DNA from: Larsenimonas salina
GTDB lineage: Bacteria; Pseudomonadota; Gammaproteobacteria; Pseudomonadales; Halomonadaceae
DNA length: 64,000 nt
Assembly: GCF_023736155.1 (NCBI RefSeq)
Contig: NZ_JAMLJJ010000001.1
Coordinates: 992,001-1,056,000 of the forward strand
Direction of reading: 5' to 3'
Shown here: in pieces, positions 1 through 9,393 of the stretch
Layout: each line of letters opens with the position of its first letter
Numbering within the stretch: the stretch's first letter is position 1
The notes under the pieces: model-generated
What the model was told of the DNA's origin: nothing
Seen by the model: the letters and a program-made list of their open reading frames with translations, nothing else
Databases searched by the model: none
Made by a program: the position numbers and the translations under genes

Positions 1-727
1 AGTCCGCGCCGTGACGGTCGCGAAAGCGAATCACGACAAAGGATTCATCGTCACTTGGAATATCCTGAATCTCGAACGGGTTCGACGTATCGACCGTCGG
101 CACGCGCTGAAAGTTGACGTGGGTGCGCGAAAACTGGGGCAGGATGTAGTGCACATAATCTTCCATACGCCCAAGAATGGTATCGACCACGGCCTCGTGA
201 GAGTATCCCCGCATGTTGGTATCGCGGTTGATCTTTTGAATCCACTCGAGGTTCATGGTCGGCGCCACGCCCACCAGCAGATCGACATGACGAGCCACAT
301 CGTACTCGGACGTCACCAACCCGCCGTGAAGCCCCTCGTAGAACAAAAGATCCGTGCCTTCAGGCAGCGGCTGCCATTCGGTGAAGGTACCGACCTGATA
401 GCCAGCCTCCAGCATCTGCTTGTCTTCGGCATGAATGTAGTGACGGTAAGTACCACCCCCGCGTTCGCCATACTCCCTGAACAGCCCCTCGAGCCGGTCG
501 AGCAGGTTGGCCTCGACCGCAAAGTGTGAAAGCTCTGCCTTGCGCTCGGGCTCTTCTCTGAAGATGCGCCGCAGGTCTTCGCGGGTATACCGGTGAAAGG
601 CGTCGCCATCAACGACGGCAGCGTGGATCGATTCCCGGGCGAACATGCGCTCGAACGCTCGACGAACGGTGGTCGTTCCCGCCCCGGACGAGCCGGTCAC
701 GGCCACGATCGGATACTCTCGAGACAT
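1..727 (-). CDS. prkB: Phosphoribulokinase-like kinase PrkB, 3' end outside window
   Basis: The first 242 codons are visible; the C-terminus lies beyond the left edge. A P-loop, GSSGAGTTT at about residues 12-20, follows MSREYPIVAVT, and the downstream sequence (TREDLRRIF, HFAVEAN, YEGLHGG, PTMNLEWIQKI) matches the phosphoribulokinase/uridine kinase family, closest to proteobacterial PrkB (about 290 residues). These occur in organisms without RuBisCO, so a Calvin-cycle role is not implied and the physiological substrate is uncertain. The ATG at 725-727 is preceded by a strong GGGAGGAGAG Shine-Dalgarno. It lies 52 bases after purD on the same strand and may be co-transcribed with it. Confidence 0.88.
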   Translation of the reverse strand, partial: MSREYPIVAVTGSSGAGTTTVRRAFERMFARESIHAAVVDGDAFHRYTREDLRRIFREEPERKAELSHFAVEANLLDRLEGLFREYGERGGGTYRHYIHAEDKQMLEAGYQVGTFTEWQPLPEGTDLLFYEGLHGGLVTSEYDVARHVDLLVGVAPTMNLEWIQKINRDTNMRGYSHEAVVDTILGRMEDYVHYILPQFSRTHVNFQRVPTVDTSNPFEIQDIPSDDESFVVIRFRDRHGAD

Positions 728-779
728 GCTCTCCTCCCAGATGATGATCGACGCCGTTTAAAGGCAGTGGATTACGCGA

Positions 780-2069
780 TTACGACCCCAGCCGCCCGAT
801 CGCTCGATGAGCGATGTCACGGCGAACAGTCGCCCCCTCGAACCGGACAGTATCCACCCCGAGGTAGGCGCTCTTGCAGGCGGAGCGAACGTCCTCACCG
901 AGTGCGGTTACACAAAGAACTCGCCCACCGCTGGTCACCACGCGCCCACGCTCGTTTTCGCAAGTACCGGCATGAAACACCTTGCAGCCATGACGTTCGG
1001 CCTCATCGAGGTGCGTGATCTCATGACCTTTCTCATACGCCTGCGGATAACCAGCCGCCGCCATCACCACACCGACGGCAACACGCGGATCCCAGTGACA
1101 CGACTGCTCATCAAGGCGCGCCTCACAGGCGGCTGCGCACAGCGCAACCAGATCGCTCTCAAGACGCATCATGATCGGTTGAGTTTCCGGGTCACCGAAG
1201 CGGCAGTTGTACTCGATGACCTTGGGCGCGCCGGCCTCATCGATCATCAGCCCAGCGTACAGAAACCCGGTATACGGATGGCTTTCCTCACGCATGCCCT
1301 TGACCGTTGGCCAGATGACCTCATCCATGATTCGTGCATAAACGTCGTCCGTAACGACCGGCGCGGGCGAATAGGCCCCCATACCGCCGGTATTGGGGCC
1401 GGTATCGCCCTCACCTGCACGCTTGTGATCCTGACTGGTGGCCATCGGCAGGACATGCTCGCCATCGACCATCACAATGAAGCTGGCTTCCTCGCCCTCG
1501 AGAAACTCCTCGATCACCACCCGGGCGCCTGCATCACCAAACGCGTTGCCTGACAGCATGTCTCGCACGGCAGCCTCGGCCTCGTCATCACTCATGGCAA
1601 CAACGACCCCCTTGCCGGCCGCCAGGCCATCTGCCTTGATCACGATGGGCGCCGGGTGCGTTTTCAGATACGCCAGCGCCTCGTTCACATCGGCGAAGTT
1701 GCCGTAGGCGGCGGTCGGAATCGCATGACGCTCGAGAAAAGCCTTGGTAAAGGCCTTCGATCCCTCGAGCTGAGCGGCCGCCTGGGTCGGCCCGAAAATC
1801 GCGAGCCCCTCGGCCTGAAACCGGTCGACTACACCCTCCACCAGCGGCGCTTCCGGCCCGACAATCGTCAGATCGATGCCGTTGTCCTTGGCAAACGCCA
1901 GCAGCGCTTCATAGTCGGTAGCCTCAATGGCTACATTGGTCATGCCCTCGTCCCGGGCGGTACCGGCATTGCCGGGAGCGACAAAAACCATTTCGGCCAG
2001 ATCGGACTGCGCCGCTTTCCAAGCCAAAGCGTGTTCGCGACCGCCGCCGCCAATAATCAAAACCTTCAT
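780..2069 (-). CDS. purD: Phosphoribosylamine-glycine ligase
   Basis: PurD (GAR synthetase) ligates glycine to phosphoribosylamine with ATP, the second step of purine synthesis, in the cytoplasm. The 429-residue product has the usual family length and starts MKVLIIGGGGREHALAWK, the conserved N-terminal nucleotide-binding loop. ATP-grasp signatures follow (VIKADGLAAGKGVVVA, GPNTGGMGAYSPAP, EYNCRFGDPETQ). The ATG at 2067-2069 is chosen because homology starts there; a reading frame open 24 codons further upstream has no family similarity. No strong Shine-Dalgarno is visible. purD diverges from rsmE across 124 bases. purH, its frequent partner, is not adjacent. Confidence 0.97.
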   Translation of the reverse strand: MKVLIIGGGGREHALAWKAAQSDLAEMVFVAPGNAGTARDEGMTNVAIEATDYEALLAFAKDNGIDLTIVGPEAPLVEGVVDRFQAEGLAIFGPTQAAAQLEGSKAFTKAFLERHAIPTAAYGNFADVNEALAYLKTHPAPIVIKADGLAAGKGVVVAMSDDEAEAAVRDMLSGNAFGDAGARVVIEEFLEGEEASFIVMVDGEHVLPMATSQDHKRAGEGDTGPNTGGMGAYSPAPVVTDDVYARIMDEVIWPTVKGMREESHPYTGFLYAGLMIDEAGAPKVIEYNCRFGDPETQPIMMRLESDLVALCAAACEARLDEQSCHWDPRVAVGVVMAAAGYPQAYEKGHEITHLDEAERHGCKVFHAGTCENERGRVVTSGGRVLCVTALGEDVRSACKSAYLGVDTVRFEGATVRRDIAHRAIGRLGS

Positions 2070-2193
2070 TCGGGATCCGTATCCGTATTCGATGAAAAAG
2101 CGTTGCGAAATTATCGCAGAAAAAAAGCGGGCTGTACGCATTCGACCATCGCCGCGAATGGTCTATGATGGGCGCGCCAGCCGAGGACCGCTT

Positions 2194-2913
2194 ATGAATC
2201 TAGTATTACTGCCCGCCTCAAGCCAGATCGGCACCCAGCTGACCGTGACCGACCCCAGGCGATTGAAACACCTGAAAGAAGTACACAAGGCCACCCCCGG
2301 TCAATCGCTTTCGGTGGGGCTTGAAAACGGGGCGATGGGACGCGCTCGCCTGGACGCGCTCGACGGCGAATCGGCGACCTTTACCATCGAGCACCTCGAC
2401 ACGCCCATTCCCGAGCCCCTTCCCATACACGTCGTTCTGGCTCTGCCGCGCCCGCGCATGCTGGCCCGCAGCCTTGAAAACATGGCCGCCCTCGGGGTCA
2501 AGCGAATTACGCTACTACACACTCGTCGGGTCGAAAAGAGCTACTGGCAAAGCCCGGAGCTTGCCCCCGACAAGCTCACCCACCATTTGATTCTGGGCCT
2601 TGAGCAGTGCAAGGACACTCGCCTGCCGACGATCACCCTCGAAAAACGCTTCAAACCCTTTGTGGAAGATCGCCTTCCCGGTCTGCTCGAAAGCGCTGAA
2701 GGGCTATTCGCTCACCCCGGCGAAGCGCACGCCTGCCCCCACGGGCGCGCACTCGATGCACCGCCGGTCGTACTGGCCATCGGCCCCGAAGGCGGCTTTA
2801 TCGACTATGAAGTGGAAGCACTTAGAGCCTCTGGCATGCAGGGCATCCACTTGGGGTCGCGCATTCTTCGGGTCGAAACCGCCGTGGTCAGCCTGGTGTC
2901 GCGACTTTTCTGA
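2194..2913 (+). CDS. rsmE: 16S rRNA m3U1498 methyltransferase RsmE
   Basis: RsmE methylates N3 of U1498 in 16S rRNA using S-adenosylmethionine. The 239-residue product has an N-terminal PUA-like part (MNLVLLPASSQ..., LKEVHKATPGQ) and a C-terminal SPOUT knot domain with the signature GPEGGFIDYEV followed by LGSRILRVETA, which forms the cofactor-binding knot. The ATG at 2194 has GAGGA six bases upstream. The frame is open further upstream, but that part overlaps the start of purD and shows no family similarity. It is divergent from purD and convergent with the OsmC-family gene, 54 bases away, with no clear terminator between them. Confidence 0.96.
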   Translation: MNLVLLPASSQIGTQLTVTDPRRLKHLKEVHKATPGQSLSVGLENGAMGRARLDALDGESATFTIEHLDTPIPEPLPIHVVLALPRPRMLARSLENMAALGVKRITLLHTRRVEKSYWQSPELAPDKLTHHLILGLEQCKDTRLPTITLEKRFKPFVEDRLPGLLESAEGLFAHPGEAHACPHGRALDAPPVVLAIGPEGGFIDYEVEALRASGMQGIHLGSRILRVETAVVSLVSRLF

Positions 2914-2967
2914 CTCGGCCACATATTCTCTGCTTCAACCCTCTACGGCGTTTGATCCGGTGACCGA

Positions 2968-3432
2968 TCAGCCGTCGGCGTGGACGATCTCGGGCTTGAG
3001 CTCGATGGCGCAGCGCACCGAGCGCGCAATGAAGCAATAGCCATGCGCGCGCTCATGCAATTCAAACGCACGCGAGGCGTCCGAGTCCGCCCGGATCTCA
3101 ACACGCGGGGCCAGCCGAACCGTCGTGAATTCACCGGCCCCACCGGGCTCCAGCAGCAGAGTGCCCGTCGGATGGTCATCGTAGGACAGCACGACCACAC
3201 CGCTCTCGGCACAGAGATGGAGGTACCAGAGCATGTGGCAGCTGCTCAACGAGGCCAAAAAGAAGTCTTCAGGATTGTGACGCTCTGCGCTTCCTAGAAA
3301 GGCCGGGTCGGCGCTGACGTCAAGTACGGGCTTTTGAGCGCAGCAAAGCTTGTGATCACGCGAGTAGGCGCGGTAATCGGTCGTGCCGCTGGCGCTGTGC
3401 CAGGTGACATGCGAGGTATAGGTGTGTTGCAT
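2968..3432 (-). CDS. OsmC/Ohr-family peroxiredoxin-like protein
   Basis: The 154-residue product belongs to the OsmC/Ohr family, which reduces organic hydroperoxides through two cysteines. Both are present: Cys65 in the helix FLASLSSCHMLWYL and Cys133 in GYCFIARSVRC. The N-terminal strand is MQHTYTSHVTWHSASGTTDY. The sequence resembles the general OsmC-like branch more than classical Ohr, so substrate and reductant are unknown. The ATG at 3430-3432 is supported by homology; the frame is open 21 codons further upstream. A stress role is plausible from the family, but no regulator gene is adjacent. Confidence 0.85.
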   Translation of the reverse strand: MQHTYTSHVTWHSASGTTDYRAYSRDHKLCCAQKPVLDVSADPAFLGSAERHNPEDFFLASLSSCHMLWYLHLCAESGVVVLSYDDHPTGTLLLEPGGAGEFTTVRLAPRVEIRADSDASRAFELHERAHGYCFIARSVRCAIELKPEIVHADG

Positions 3433-3683
3433 TGGGCGCGGCTCCCGAGCGGAATTGAGCGGTTCAGCCAGCGCCCACCAGACCCGTCGATGCATGAACT
3501 GTACTTAAGCGAGGCTGGCCGATCAGGTCGGCTTATGACTGGCGAGTGTGGCAGGGCCATGATACATTCCATAACGATCAAAAATACTATGGCTTTTTTT
3601 GTAACACTTTCAACAAGCTATAGAAGGGTCGACGCGCTAACCGGGAAGACCGCCCCAAAGCGCCGGGATGAAGGAGAGACGCC
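3433..3683. other. Non-coding stretch before the small ORF and mrp operon
   Basis: No convincing gene was seen here. It holds the upstream regions of the OsmC-family gene and, on the other strand, of the small ORF and mrp. An AT-rich patch around 3575-3625, including a T-run and a TATAGA hexamer at 3619-3624, is the likeliest place for a rightward promoter, but no well-spaced -35 element could be assigned. Confidence 0.4.
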
Positions 3684-3848
3684 ATGACCGTTTCAAGCCA
3701 GACAATAAAGACAAGGCCCGCGCCCTTGATGTGTCGGGCAGAAAACGGCCACGCTGCTACCGAGGTTGCACCATCGCAGCTGGCGCCCGCCTGGCTTGAT
3801 GCCCCTCGCGCTCATCGACTGCCGTTTCTGACCGACCCGCCCGCCTGA
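3684..3848 (+). CDS. Candidate 54-residue small protein upstream of mrp
   Basis: A short frame, MTVSSQTIKTRPAPLMC... ending LPFLTDPPA, begins at an ATG placed five bases after a near-perfect Shine-Dalgarno (AAGGAGAG, 3671-3678). It ends 97 bases before mrpA on the same strand. The protein is polar, rich in Ala and Pro, has no membrane segment and no recognised domain. The ribosome-binding site is better than that of mrpA itself, which argues for real translation. It could be a leader peptide influencing mrp expression, an independent small protein, or a chance ORF. No family is recognised. Confidence 0.4.
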   Translation: MTVSSQTIKTRPAPLMCRAENGHAATEVAPSQLAPAWLDAPRAHRLPFLTDPPA

Positions 3849-3945
3849 TTTCTGCCATGCTAGTACCACTGTGACGAGCAGCACACGCTACGTTTTCCGG
3901 ACGCATCACCTGCGGCTTTACACTGAATAAAAAGAGCACGTCTTC

Positions 3946-6738
3946 ATGACCCTGCTACTGATCATATTGTTGCCGCTCATCGGCAGCCTGGTACCGCTTG
4001 CGAGCGCCCGCTTCAAACGCACGACCATTGCCTGGCTGGTGGCCATTCTCCCCGCTATCGCCCTCGGCGTTGCCGCCTACCACACCACGAGCGTCTTTTC
4101 TGGCAACATTCCAACGGTTTCCTTGCCCTGGGTGCCGTCTCTGAGCCTGGATCTTGCGTTCAGACTCGATGGTCTGTCGCTACTCTTTGTGTATCTGGTG
4201 CTTGGCATCGGGCTTTTGATCATTCTCTACGCCCGCTACTACCTGTCGGAAAACGACTCGATCGTGCGCTTTTATGGCTATCTGATGCTGTTCATGACCG
4301 CGATGCTTGGGATCGTCACTTCCGATAACCTACTGCTTCTGTGGTTTTTCTGGGAATTGACCAGCCTCTCGTCTTTTCTACTGATCGGCTATTGGTCCGG
4401 GCTCAGCAGTGCGCGCAAGGGCGCGCGGATGGCCTTGACGGTCACCGGCGCAGGCGGGCTCTGTCTGTTAGCCGGCATTCTCTTGATCGGTAATGTTGTC
4501 GGCTCGTTCGACCTGACCACCGTGCTCGAAAGCCGCGAACTCATTCAATCAAGCCCTTATTACACGGCGATTTTGCTGCTGGTGCTTCTGGGCGCCTTTA
4601 CCAAATCGGCCCAGTTCCCGTTTCAATTCTGGCTGCCACACGCCATGGCGGCACCGACGCCTGTGTCGGCGTACCTTCACTCCGCCACCATGGTCAAGGC
4701 AGGCGTCTTTTTGCTGGCACGCTTCTACCCTGTCCTTTCAGGCACCGACGAGTGGTTCTATATCGTCACGCTGGTGGGTCTGACCACGCTGCTGTACGGG
4801 GCATTCTTCGCCCTGATCAAGCAGGACCTGAAAGGGGTTCTGGCCTTTTCGACCATCAGCCACCTTGGCCTCATTACACTTCTGTTCGGGTTCAATACCG
4901 AGCTTGCTGCCGTCGCGGCCGTGTTTCACATCATCAACCACGCGACGTTCAAGGCGTCGCTGTTCATGGCGGCCGGCATCGTCGACCATGAGTGCGGCAC
5001 ACGCGACATTCGAAAGCTCAACGGCCTGTGGCGTTACATGCCCTACACCACCGTGCTCGCCGCCGTGGCCTCAGCGTCGATGGCCGGTGTTCCCTTGCTC
5101 AACGGTTTTCTTTCCAAGGAAATGTTTCTGGCCCAAAGCCTCGATGCCCAGATGCTGGGCGGACTTTCCTGGATCATTCCGGCACTGGCGACCCTCGGCA
5201 GCATTTTGTCGGTGGCGTACTCGCTTCGCTTCATTCATGACGTTTTCTTCAACGGCGAGCCCAAGGACCTGCCCAAGACGCCTCATGAGCCGCCCCGGTA
5301 TATGCGTCTGCCCATCGAGGTGCTGATTCTGATCTGCGTGCTGGTCGGGATCTTGCCGGCCATTCTGATCGAGCCGATTCTGACCGCCGCGACTGCGGCG
5401 GTCGTGCCGGGCGAGCCGCCCCAGGTTCACCTGTCACTCTGGCATGGGCTCAACCTACCACTGATGATGAGCGGTATTGCGCTCATGGGCGGTCTACTGG
5501 TGTATATCGCGCGCGATCACATCTACCGCTTCCACCGTCAGTTCAAGACCCTGAACGCCCGCGACTCGTTTGAGAGCATGGTGCAGAAACTGGTCAAGCT
5601 GTGTCAGTGGAGCATTGATCGGTTCGAAAACGGCTCCCTGCAGCGCTACATGTTCTGGCTCTTGTTGACGGCGGTTGGCTTTGCGGCCTCAGGGCTTTTT
5701 CAGGTGCCAAAGCTTGCCGGCGACAAGGTCGTGCAACCCGTCGACAGCGTACTGATCATTGGCGGCGTCATTTTGTGCCTGGCCGCGATCGGTACCATCA
5801 TGACTCACCGAAAGCGTCTGATTTCGCTCTTGTTCCTGTCTGTCGTCGGCATGCTGGTGTCACTGACCTTCGCGCGCTTTTCAGCGCCGGATCTGGCACT
5901 GACGCAGCTGGCGGTCGAGGTCGTGACCATCATTTTGTTAATGCTTGCGCTGTTCTTCCTGCCGCAGAAGACGCCCAAGGAGTCCACCGGTGGGCGCGTA
6001 CTTCGCGACCTGTTATTGGCCGGGACCTTTGGCGGTGTTATCGCGAGTCTCAACTACGCGGTCATCACGCGCCCGGTCGACAGCATTTCACGCTTTTTCA
6101 TCGAGAACAGCGTTCCAGGCGGCGGCGGTCATAACATCGTCAACGTGATCTTGGTCGATTTCCGTGGCTTCGATACGCTCGGCGAGATCACCGTACTCGG
6201 CATCGCCGGTGTCGCTATCTATAAACTGCTCAATCGGCTGCGACTGTTCATGCCCTCAAGCGATCTTGAGGGGCGGCCATGGTCGTCCGAGCGCTTCCCG
6301 GTCATTTTGTACTCGGTTTCACAAACGCTGCTGCCCCTGGCGCTTTTAGTATCAGCGTTCATTTTCCTGCGCGGCCACAATCTGCCGGGCGGCGGATTCA
6401 TCGCCGGGCTCGTGGCCGCCGTTGCCATCATTTTGATCTACATGGCGCGCGGCGTTGAATGGTCTCAACGACGGCTGTCCTTCAACTATCAGCCCATCGC
6501 AGTCACAGGTGTTGCTATCGCAGCGCTTACAGGGCTTGGCAGCTGGGTGTTCAATGCGCCATTTCTGACCTCAAGCTTCGGGCACTTCGAGATTCCAGTG
6601 ATCGGTGATATTGAGCTTGCCACCGCCCTGCTGTTCGATCTCGGCGTCTATCTGACCGTAGTCGGCGCAACGCTCATGATTCTTGCCAACCTCGGCAAGG
6701 TCACTACCTCGCACAGGCCGACCAAGGAGAAACAGTAA
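3946..6738 (+). CDS. mrpA: Mrp Na+/H+ antiporter subunit A, fused MrpA-MrpB
   Basis: This is the large subunit of the seven-component Mrp (Mnh/Pha) cation/proton antiporter in the inner membrane. At 930 residues it is the proteobacterial form in which MrpB is fused to the C-terminus. The NuoL-like part spans roughly 1-500, with the conserved membrane glutamate in [12 protein letters not shown] (Glu137) and lysine in [17 protein letters not shown] (Lys220). A middle segment carries [14 protein letters not shown]. The MnhB-type end has [14 protein letters not shown]. It opens the operon and overlaps mrpC by one base (TAATG). Its Shine-Dalgarno is weak. In halophiles Mrp exports sodium and supports alkaline pH homeostasis. 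Confidence 0.96.
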   Translation: MTLLLIILLPLIGSLVPLASARFKRTTIAWLVAILPAIALGVAAYHTTSVFSGNIPTVSLPWVPSLSLDLAFRLDGLSLLFVYLVLGIGLLIILYARYYLSENDSIVRFYGYLMLFMTAMLGIVTSDNLLLLWFFWELTSLSSFLLIGYWSGLSSARKGARMALTVTGAGGLCLLAGILLIGNVVGSFDLTTVLESRELIQSSPYYTAILLLVLLGAFTKSAQFPFQFWLPHAMAAPTPVSAYLHSATMVKAGVFLLARFYPVLSGTDEWFYIVTLVGLTTLLYGAFFALIKQDLKGVLAFSTISHLGLITLLFGFNTELAAVAAVFHIINHATFKASLFMAAGIVDHECGTRDIRKLNGLWRYMPYTTVLAAVASASMAGVPLLNGFLSKEMFLAQSLDAQMLGGLSWIIPALATLGSILSVAYSLRFIHDVFFNGEPKDLPKTPHEPPRYMRLPIEVLILICVLVGILPAILIEPILTAATAAVVPGEPPQVHLSLWHGLNLPLMMSGIALMGGLLVYIARDHIYRFHRQFKTLNARDSFESMVQKLVKLCQWSIDRFENGSLQRYMFWLLLTAVGFAASGLFQVPKLAGDKVVQPVDSVLIIGGVILCLAAIGTIMTHRKRLISLLFLSVVGMLVSLTFARFSAPDLALTQLAVEVVTIILLMLALFFLPQKTPKESTGGRVLRDLLLAGTFGGVIASLNYAVITRPVDSISRFFIENSVPGGGGHNIVNVILVDFRGFDTLGEITVLGIAGVAIYKLLNRLRLFMPSSDLEGRPWSSERFPVILYSVSQTLLPLALLVSAFIFLRGHNLPGGGFIAGLVAAVAIILIYMARGVEWSQRRLSFNYQPIAVTGVAIAALTGLGSWVFNAPFLTSSFGHFEIPVIGDIELATALLFDLGVYLTVVGATLMILANLGKVTTSHRPTKEKQ

Positions 6739-7085
6739 TGGAAGCGCTTTACGCAACCGTCACCGGTGTTCTGACCGCGTGCGGCATCTACCTGACGCTT
6801 CGCGGTCGCACCTTTCCAGTGGTGGTCGGGCTGACGCTCCTATCCTACGCCGTCAACCTATTCTTGTTTTCAATGGGCGGCCTTGCCTCCAAGAGCACCA
6901 CCATCGTCGACAGCAGTTTTCCCTATGCAGACCCCCTGCCCCAGGCGCTGGTCCTGACGGCGATCGTGATCGGGTTCGCCATGACGGCCTTCGTGGTCAT
7001 CCTTGCCATGCGCACCCGAGGCGATCTCGGCAGCGACAGTGTCGACGGCCAGCGAACCGATGAGCCGCGCGAGGAGCGTAAGTGA
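6738..7085 (+). CDS. mrpC: Mrp antiporter subunit C (NuoK-like)
   Basis: The 115-residue protein is homologous to NuoK and to MnhC/PhaC: three hydrophobic segments (YATVTGVLTACGIYLTL, VVVGLTLLSYAVNLFLF, QALVLTAIVIGFAMTAFVVIL) and the family-typical YAVNLFLFSMGG and DPLPQALVLTAIVIG stretches. It is an essential part of the membrane antiporter complex. Its ATG shares one base with the mrpA stop, and its TGA shares one base with the mrpD ATG, so translational coupling is likely. The length is normal for the family. Confidence 0.95.
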   Translation: MEALYATVTGVLTACGIYLTLRGRTFPVVVGLTLLSYAVNLFLFSMGGLASKSTTIVDSSFPYADPLPQALVLTAIVIGFAMTAFVVILAMRTRGDLGSDSVDGQRTDEPREERK

Positions 7086-8626
7086 TGGATCATTTGTTGG
7101 TCATGCCCATTATTCTGCCGCTGTTTGCAGGCCTTGCCATACTCTGGAAACGCGACGCCAGCGCCCGATTCAAACGCCTGGTCAGTCTCAGCGCCATGGT
7201 CCTGTTGGTGGCGGTCAGTGTGGCGTTGGTCACCCTGGCAAGCGACGATACCATCCGCTATTACGCCCTCGGCGACTGGCAGCCGCCCTTTGGCATCGTG
7301 ATGGTCCTGGACCGCCTTTCCGCGCTGATGGTGCTTCTGACCTCAGTGCTTGCCCTGTTCGCGGGCCTTTATGCCTGCGCAGGCCAGGATGAGGAAGGCT
7401 CCAACTTTTACGGTCTTTTCCAGCTGCAACTGATGGGCATCAATGGCGCCTTCATGACCGGCGACCTGTTCAATCTGTTTGTCTTCTTCGAGGTGCTCTT
7501 GATCGCCTCCTATGCCCTTTTGATGCATGGCGGCGGCAAGGCACGAACCCAGTCAGGCCTTCACTACGTCGCACTGAACCTTGCCGGCTCCTCGCTGTTT
7601 CTCATCGCGCTCGGCGTGCTCTATGGCACGCTCGGCACATTGAACATGGCGGACATGGCGCAAAAGGTCGCGACCCTCGACACCAGCAGCGCGGGCCTTA
7701 CCATGGCCGCCGGCCTGCTGCTTCTGACCGTGTTCGCGCTGAAATCAGCCATGCTGCCGCTCTATTTCTGGTTGCCGCGCGCCTACGCCGCCGCCCCGGC
7801 CGCGGTGGCGGCGCTGTTTGCCATCATGACCAAGGTCGGCATCTACGCCATTTTGCGTGTGTTCTCGTTGATCTTCGGTAATCATGCAGGCGCGCTTGCC
7901 GATATGGCAAGCCCGTGGATCTGGTGGGGCGGCCTTGCAACGCTTGCGCTTGCAGCTGTTGGCTGCCTGTCGGCGCGGGACATGCGCACGCTTGTAAGCT
8001 ATCTGGTTCTGGTGTCGGTCGGAACGCTTCTGGCGGCGGCAAGCCTTCCCGGCCAGCAAAGCCTCTCGGCGCTTCTCTATTACATGCCCCAGACCACACT
8101 GGTCACGGGGGGCCTTTTTCTGCTCGCGGACCTTATCGATGATCAGCGTGGCAAGGCCGGCGCGCGCATCGTCAAAAGCCGCCCCTTACGCCAACCGGCA
8201 CTCCTTGGAACGCTGTTTTTCATCGGCATGGCCGGTATCGCGGGACTGCCTCCCTTTTCCGGTGCGATCGGCAAGGCCATGATTTTACAGGCCACGCCGG
8301 AAGGCGCGCGCGTATGGCTTTGGTCGATCCTGCTCGTTGCTGGACTCTGCGCCATCGTCGCGGCCTCACGCGCCGGATCGACCTTTTTCTGGCGCTCAAG
8401 CGAGGGTGAGGCAAGTGGCCCATTGGCCGGGCCTGCCCGGGGCATCGCGACTGCAGCTCTGATCGGTGCGGCGCCGCTTCTTGCGCTATTGGCAGGCCCG
8501 ATCACTCAATTTACCGATGCAACCGCCGAACAGCTCGATCACCCGGCACGCTACATCGATGCCATCCTGAACCCAGACCCTGAAAATCAGGCGATGCCGA
8601 TGAGCAACAGCGAGGAGACGCCATGA
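7085..8626 (+). CDS. mrpD: Mrp antiporter subunit D (NuoM/N-like)
   Basis: The 513-residue polytopic membrane protein is related to NuoM/NuoN and is one of the two proton-translocating subunits of Mrp. The key membrane glutamate is in FNLFVFFEVLLIASY (Glu136) and the conserved lysine in FALKSAMLPLYFWLPRAY (Lys220). The ATG at 7085 is preferred because GAGGAG (7071-7076) lies eight bases upstream; an in-frame GTG immediately before it is possible. It overlaps mrpE by four bases (ATGA). Confidence 0.95.
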   Translation: MDHLLVMPIILPLFAGLAILWKRDASARFKRLVSLSAMVLLVAVSVALVTLASDDTIRYYALGDWQPPFGIVMVLDRLSALMVLLTSVLALFAGLYACAGQDEEGSNFYGLFQLQLMGINGAFMTGDLFNLFVFFEVLLIASYALLMHGGGKARTQSGLHYVALNLAGSSLFLIALGVLYGTLGTLNMADMAQKVATLDTSSAGLTMAAGLLLLTVFALKSAMLPLYFWLPRAYAAAPAAVAALFAIMTKVGIYAILRVFSLIFGNHAGALADMASPWIWWGGLATLALAAVGCLSARDMRTLVSYLVLVSVGTLLAAASLPGQQSLSALLYYMPQTTLVTGGLFLLADLIDDQRGKAGARIVKSRPLRQPALLGTLFFIGMAGIAGLPPFSGAIGKAMILQATPEGARVWLWSILLVAGLCAIVAASRAGSTFFWRSSEGEASGPLAGPARGIATAALIGAAPLLALLAGPITQFTDATAEQLDHPARYIDAILNPDPENQAMPMSNSEETP

Positions 8627-9120
8627 TTCCAGCAACGCGCCTGATTCCGACGCCTTTTCTGACGCTGCTGCTGATCGCGGTCTGGCTGATGCTTCAGAAT
8701 TCGCTCAGCCCCGGCAATATCATCATGGCGGTTATCCTCGGAATCGCCCTGCCACGGTTGACCTACCGGTTCTGGGACCGGCAGCCGGACGTTCAGCGGC
8801 CCTGGCTTTTAATTCGATACATCCTGAGGCTGGTCGGCGACATCATCGTCGCCAACTACGAGGTCTCGAAACTGGTGCTCTCTCCGCGGCACAAGCCCAA
8901 GCCTTACTTTGTGGTGTATCCGCTGTCGATGACCGATCATTTCGCGATCACGGTCCTCACCAGTACGATCTCGCTGACCCCCGGCACCATTTCAGCGCAT
9001 TTTCGACTTCATGAAGGCACGGTGCTGGTTCATGCGCTCGACCTTGAAAACGAAGAGGCGCTGATCAATGAGATCTATGAGCGTTACGAGAAGCCACTCA
9101 AGGAGATTTTCGGATGCTAG
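8623..9120 (+). CDS. mrpE: Mrp antiporter subunit E
   Basis: The 165-residue protein fits MrpE/MnhE: two N-terminal hydrophobic stretches (FLTLLLIAVWLMLQN, NIIMAVILGIALPRL), then VGDIIVANYEVSKLVL and the family hallmark TVLTSTISLTPGTIS. MrpE is a membrane subunit without obvious proton-channel residues and is thought to assist assembly or stability. Its start overlaps mrpD by four bases and its end overlaps mrpF by seven, with GAGGAG upstream. All of this fits one tightly coupled operon. Confidence 0.95.
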   Translation: MIPATRLIPTPFLTLLLIAVWLMLQNSLSPGNIIMAVILGIALPRLTYRFWDRQPDVQRPWLLIRYILRLVGDIIVANYEVSKLVLSPRHKPKPYFVVYPLSMTDHFAITVLTSTISLTPGTISAHFRLHEGTVLVHALDLENEEALINEIYERYEKPLKEIFGC

Positions 9121-9383
9121 AGCGCGCCGTCGAGATAAGCGCCGTATTGTTCATGATTGCGATCGCACTGAACTTCTATCGGCTGATTATGGGCCCGAGC
9201 CTGCCGGATCGCATCGCGGCGGTGGACACCATGTACGTCAACGCCATCGGAGCCATCGTGCTCTATGGCATGTGGCTCAAGACCACGCTGTATTTCGAAG
9301 CCGCGCTCTTGATCGCGATGCTTGGGTTCATTAGTACTGTCGCGGTCTGTAAATACCTGCTGCGCGGCGACATCATCGAATAA
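9114..9383 (+). CDS. mrpF: Mrp antiporter subunit F
   Basis: The 89-residue protein has three transmembrane helices and the MnhF/MrpF hallmark GPSLPDRIAAVDTM in its first loop, followed by IGAIVLYGMWLKTTLYFEAALLIAMLGFISTVA. It is a small membrane subunit of the Mrp complex; bile-salt export has been reported for some homologues. Its start lies inside the last codons of mrpE (seven-base overlap). Ten bases separate it from mrpG. Confidence 0.95.
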   Translation: MLERAVEISAVLFMIAIALNFYRLIMGPSLPDRIAAVDTMYVNAIGAIVLYGMWLKTTLYFEAALLIAMLGFISTVAVCKYLLRGDIIE

Positions 9384-9393
9384 GGAGACCACG

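Noticed and set aside
1-727. Calvin-cycle carbon fixation suggested by phosphoribulokinase
   Set aside because: PrkB-type kinases are common in heterotrophic gammaproteobacteria without RuBisCO, and no carbon-fixation gene is near.
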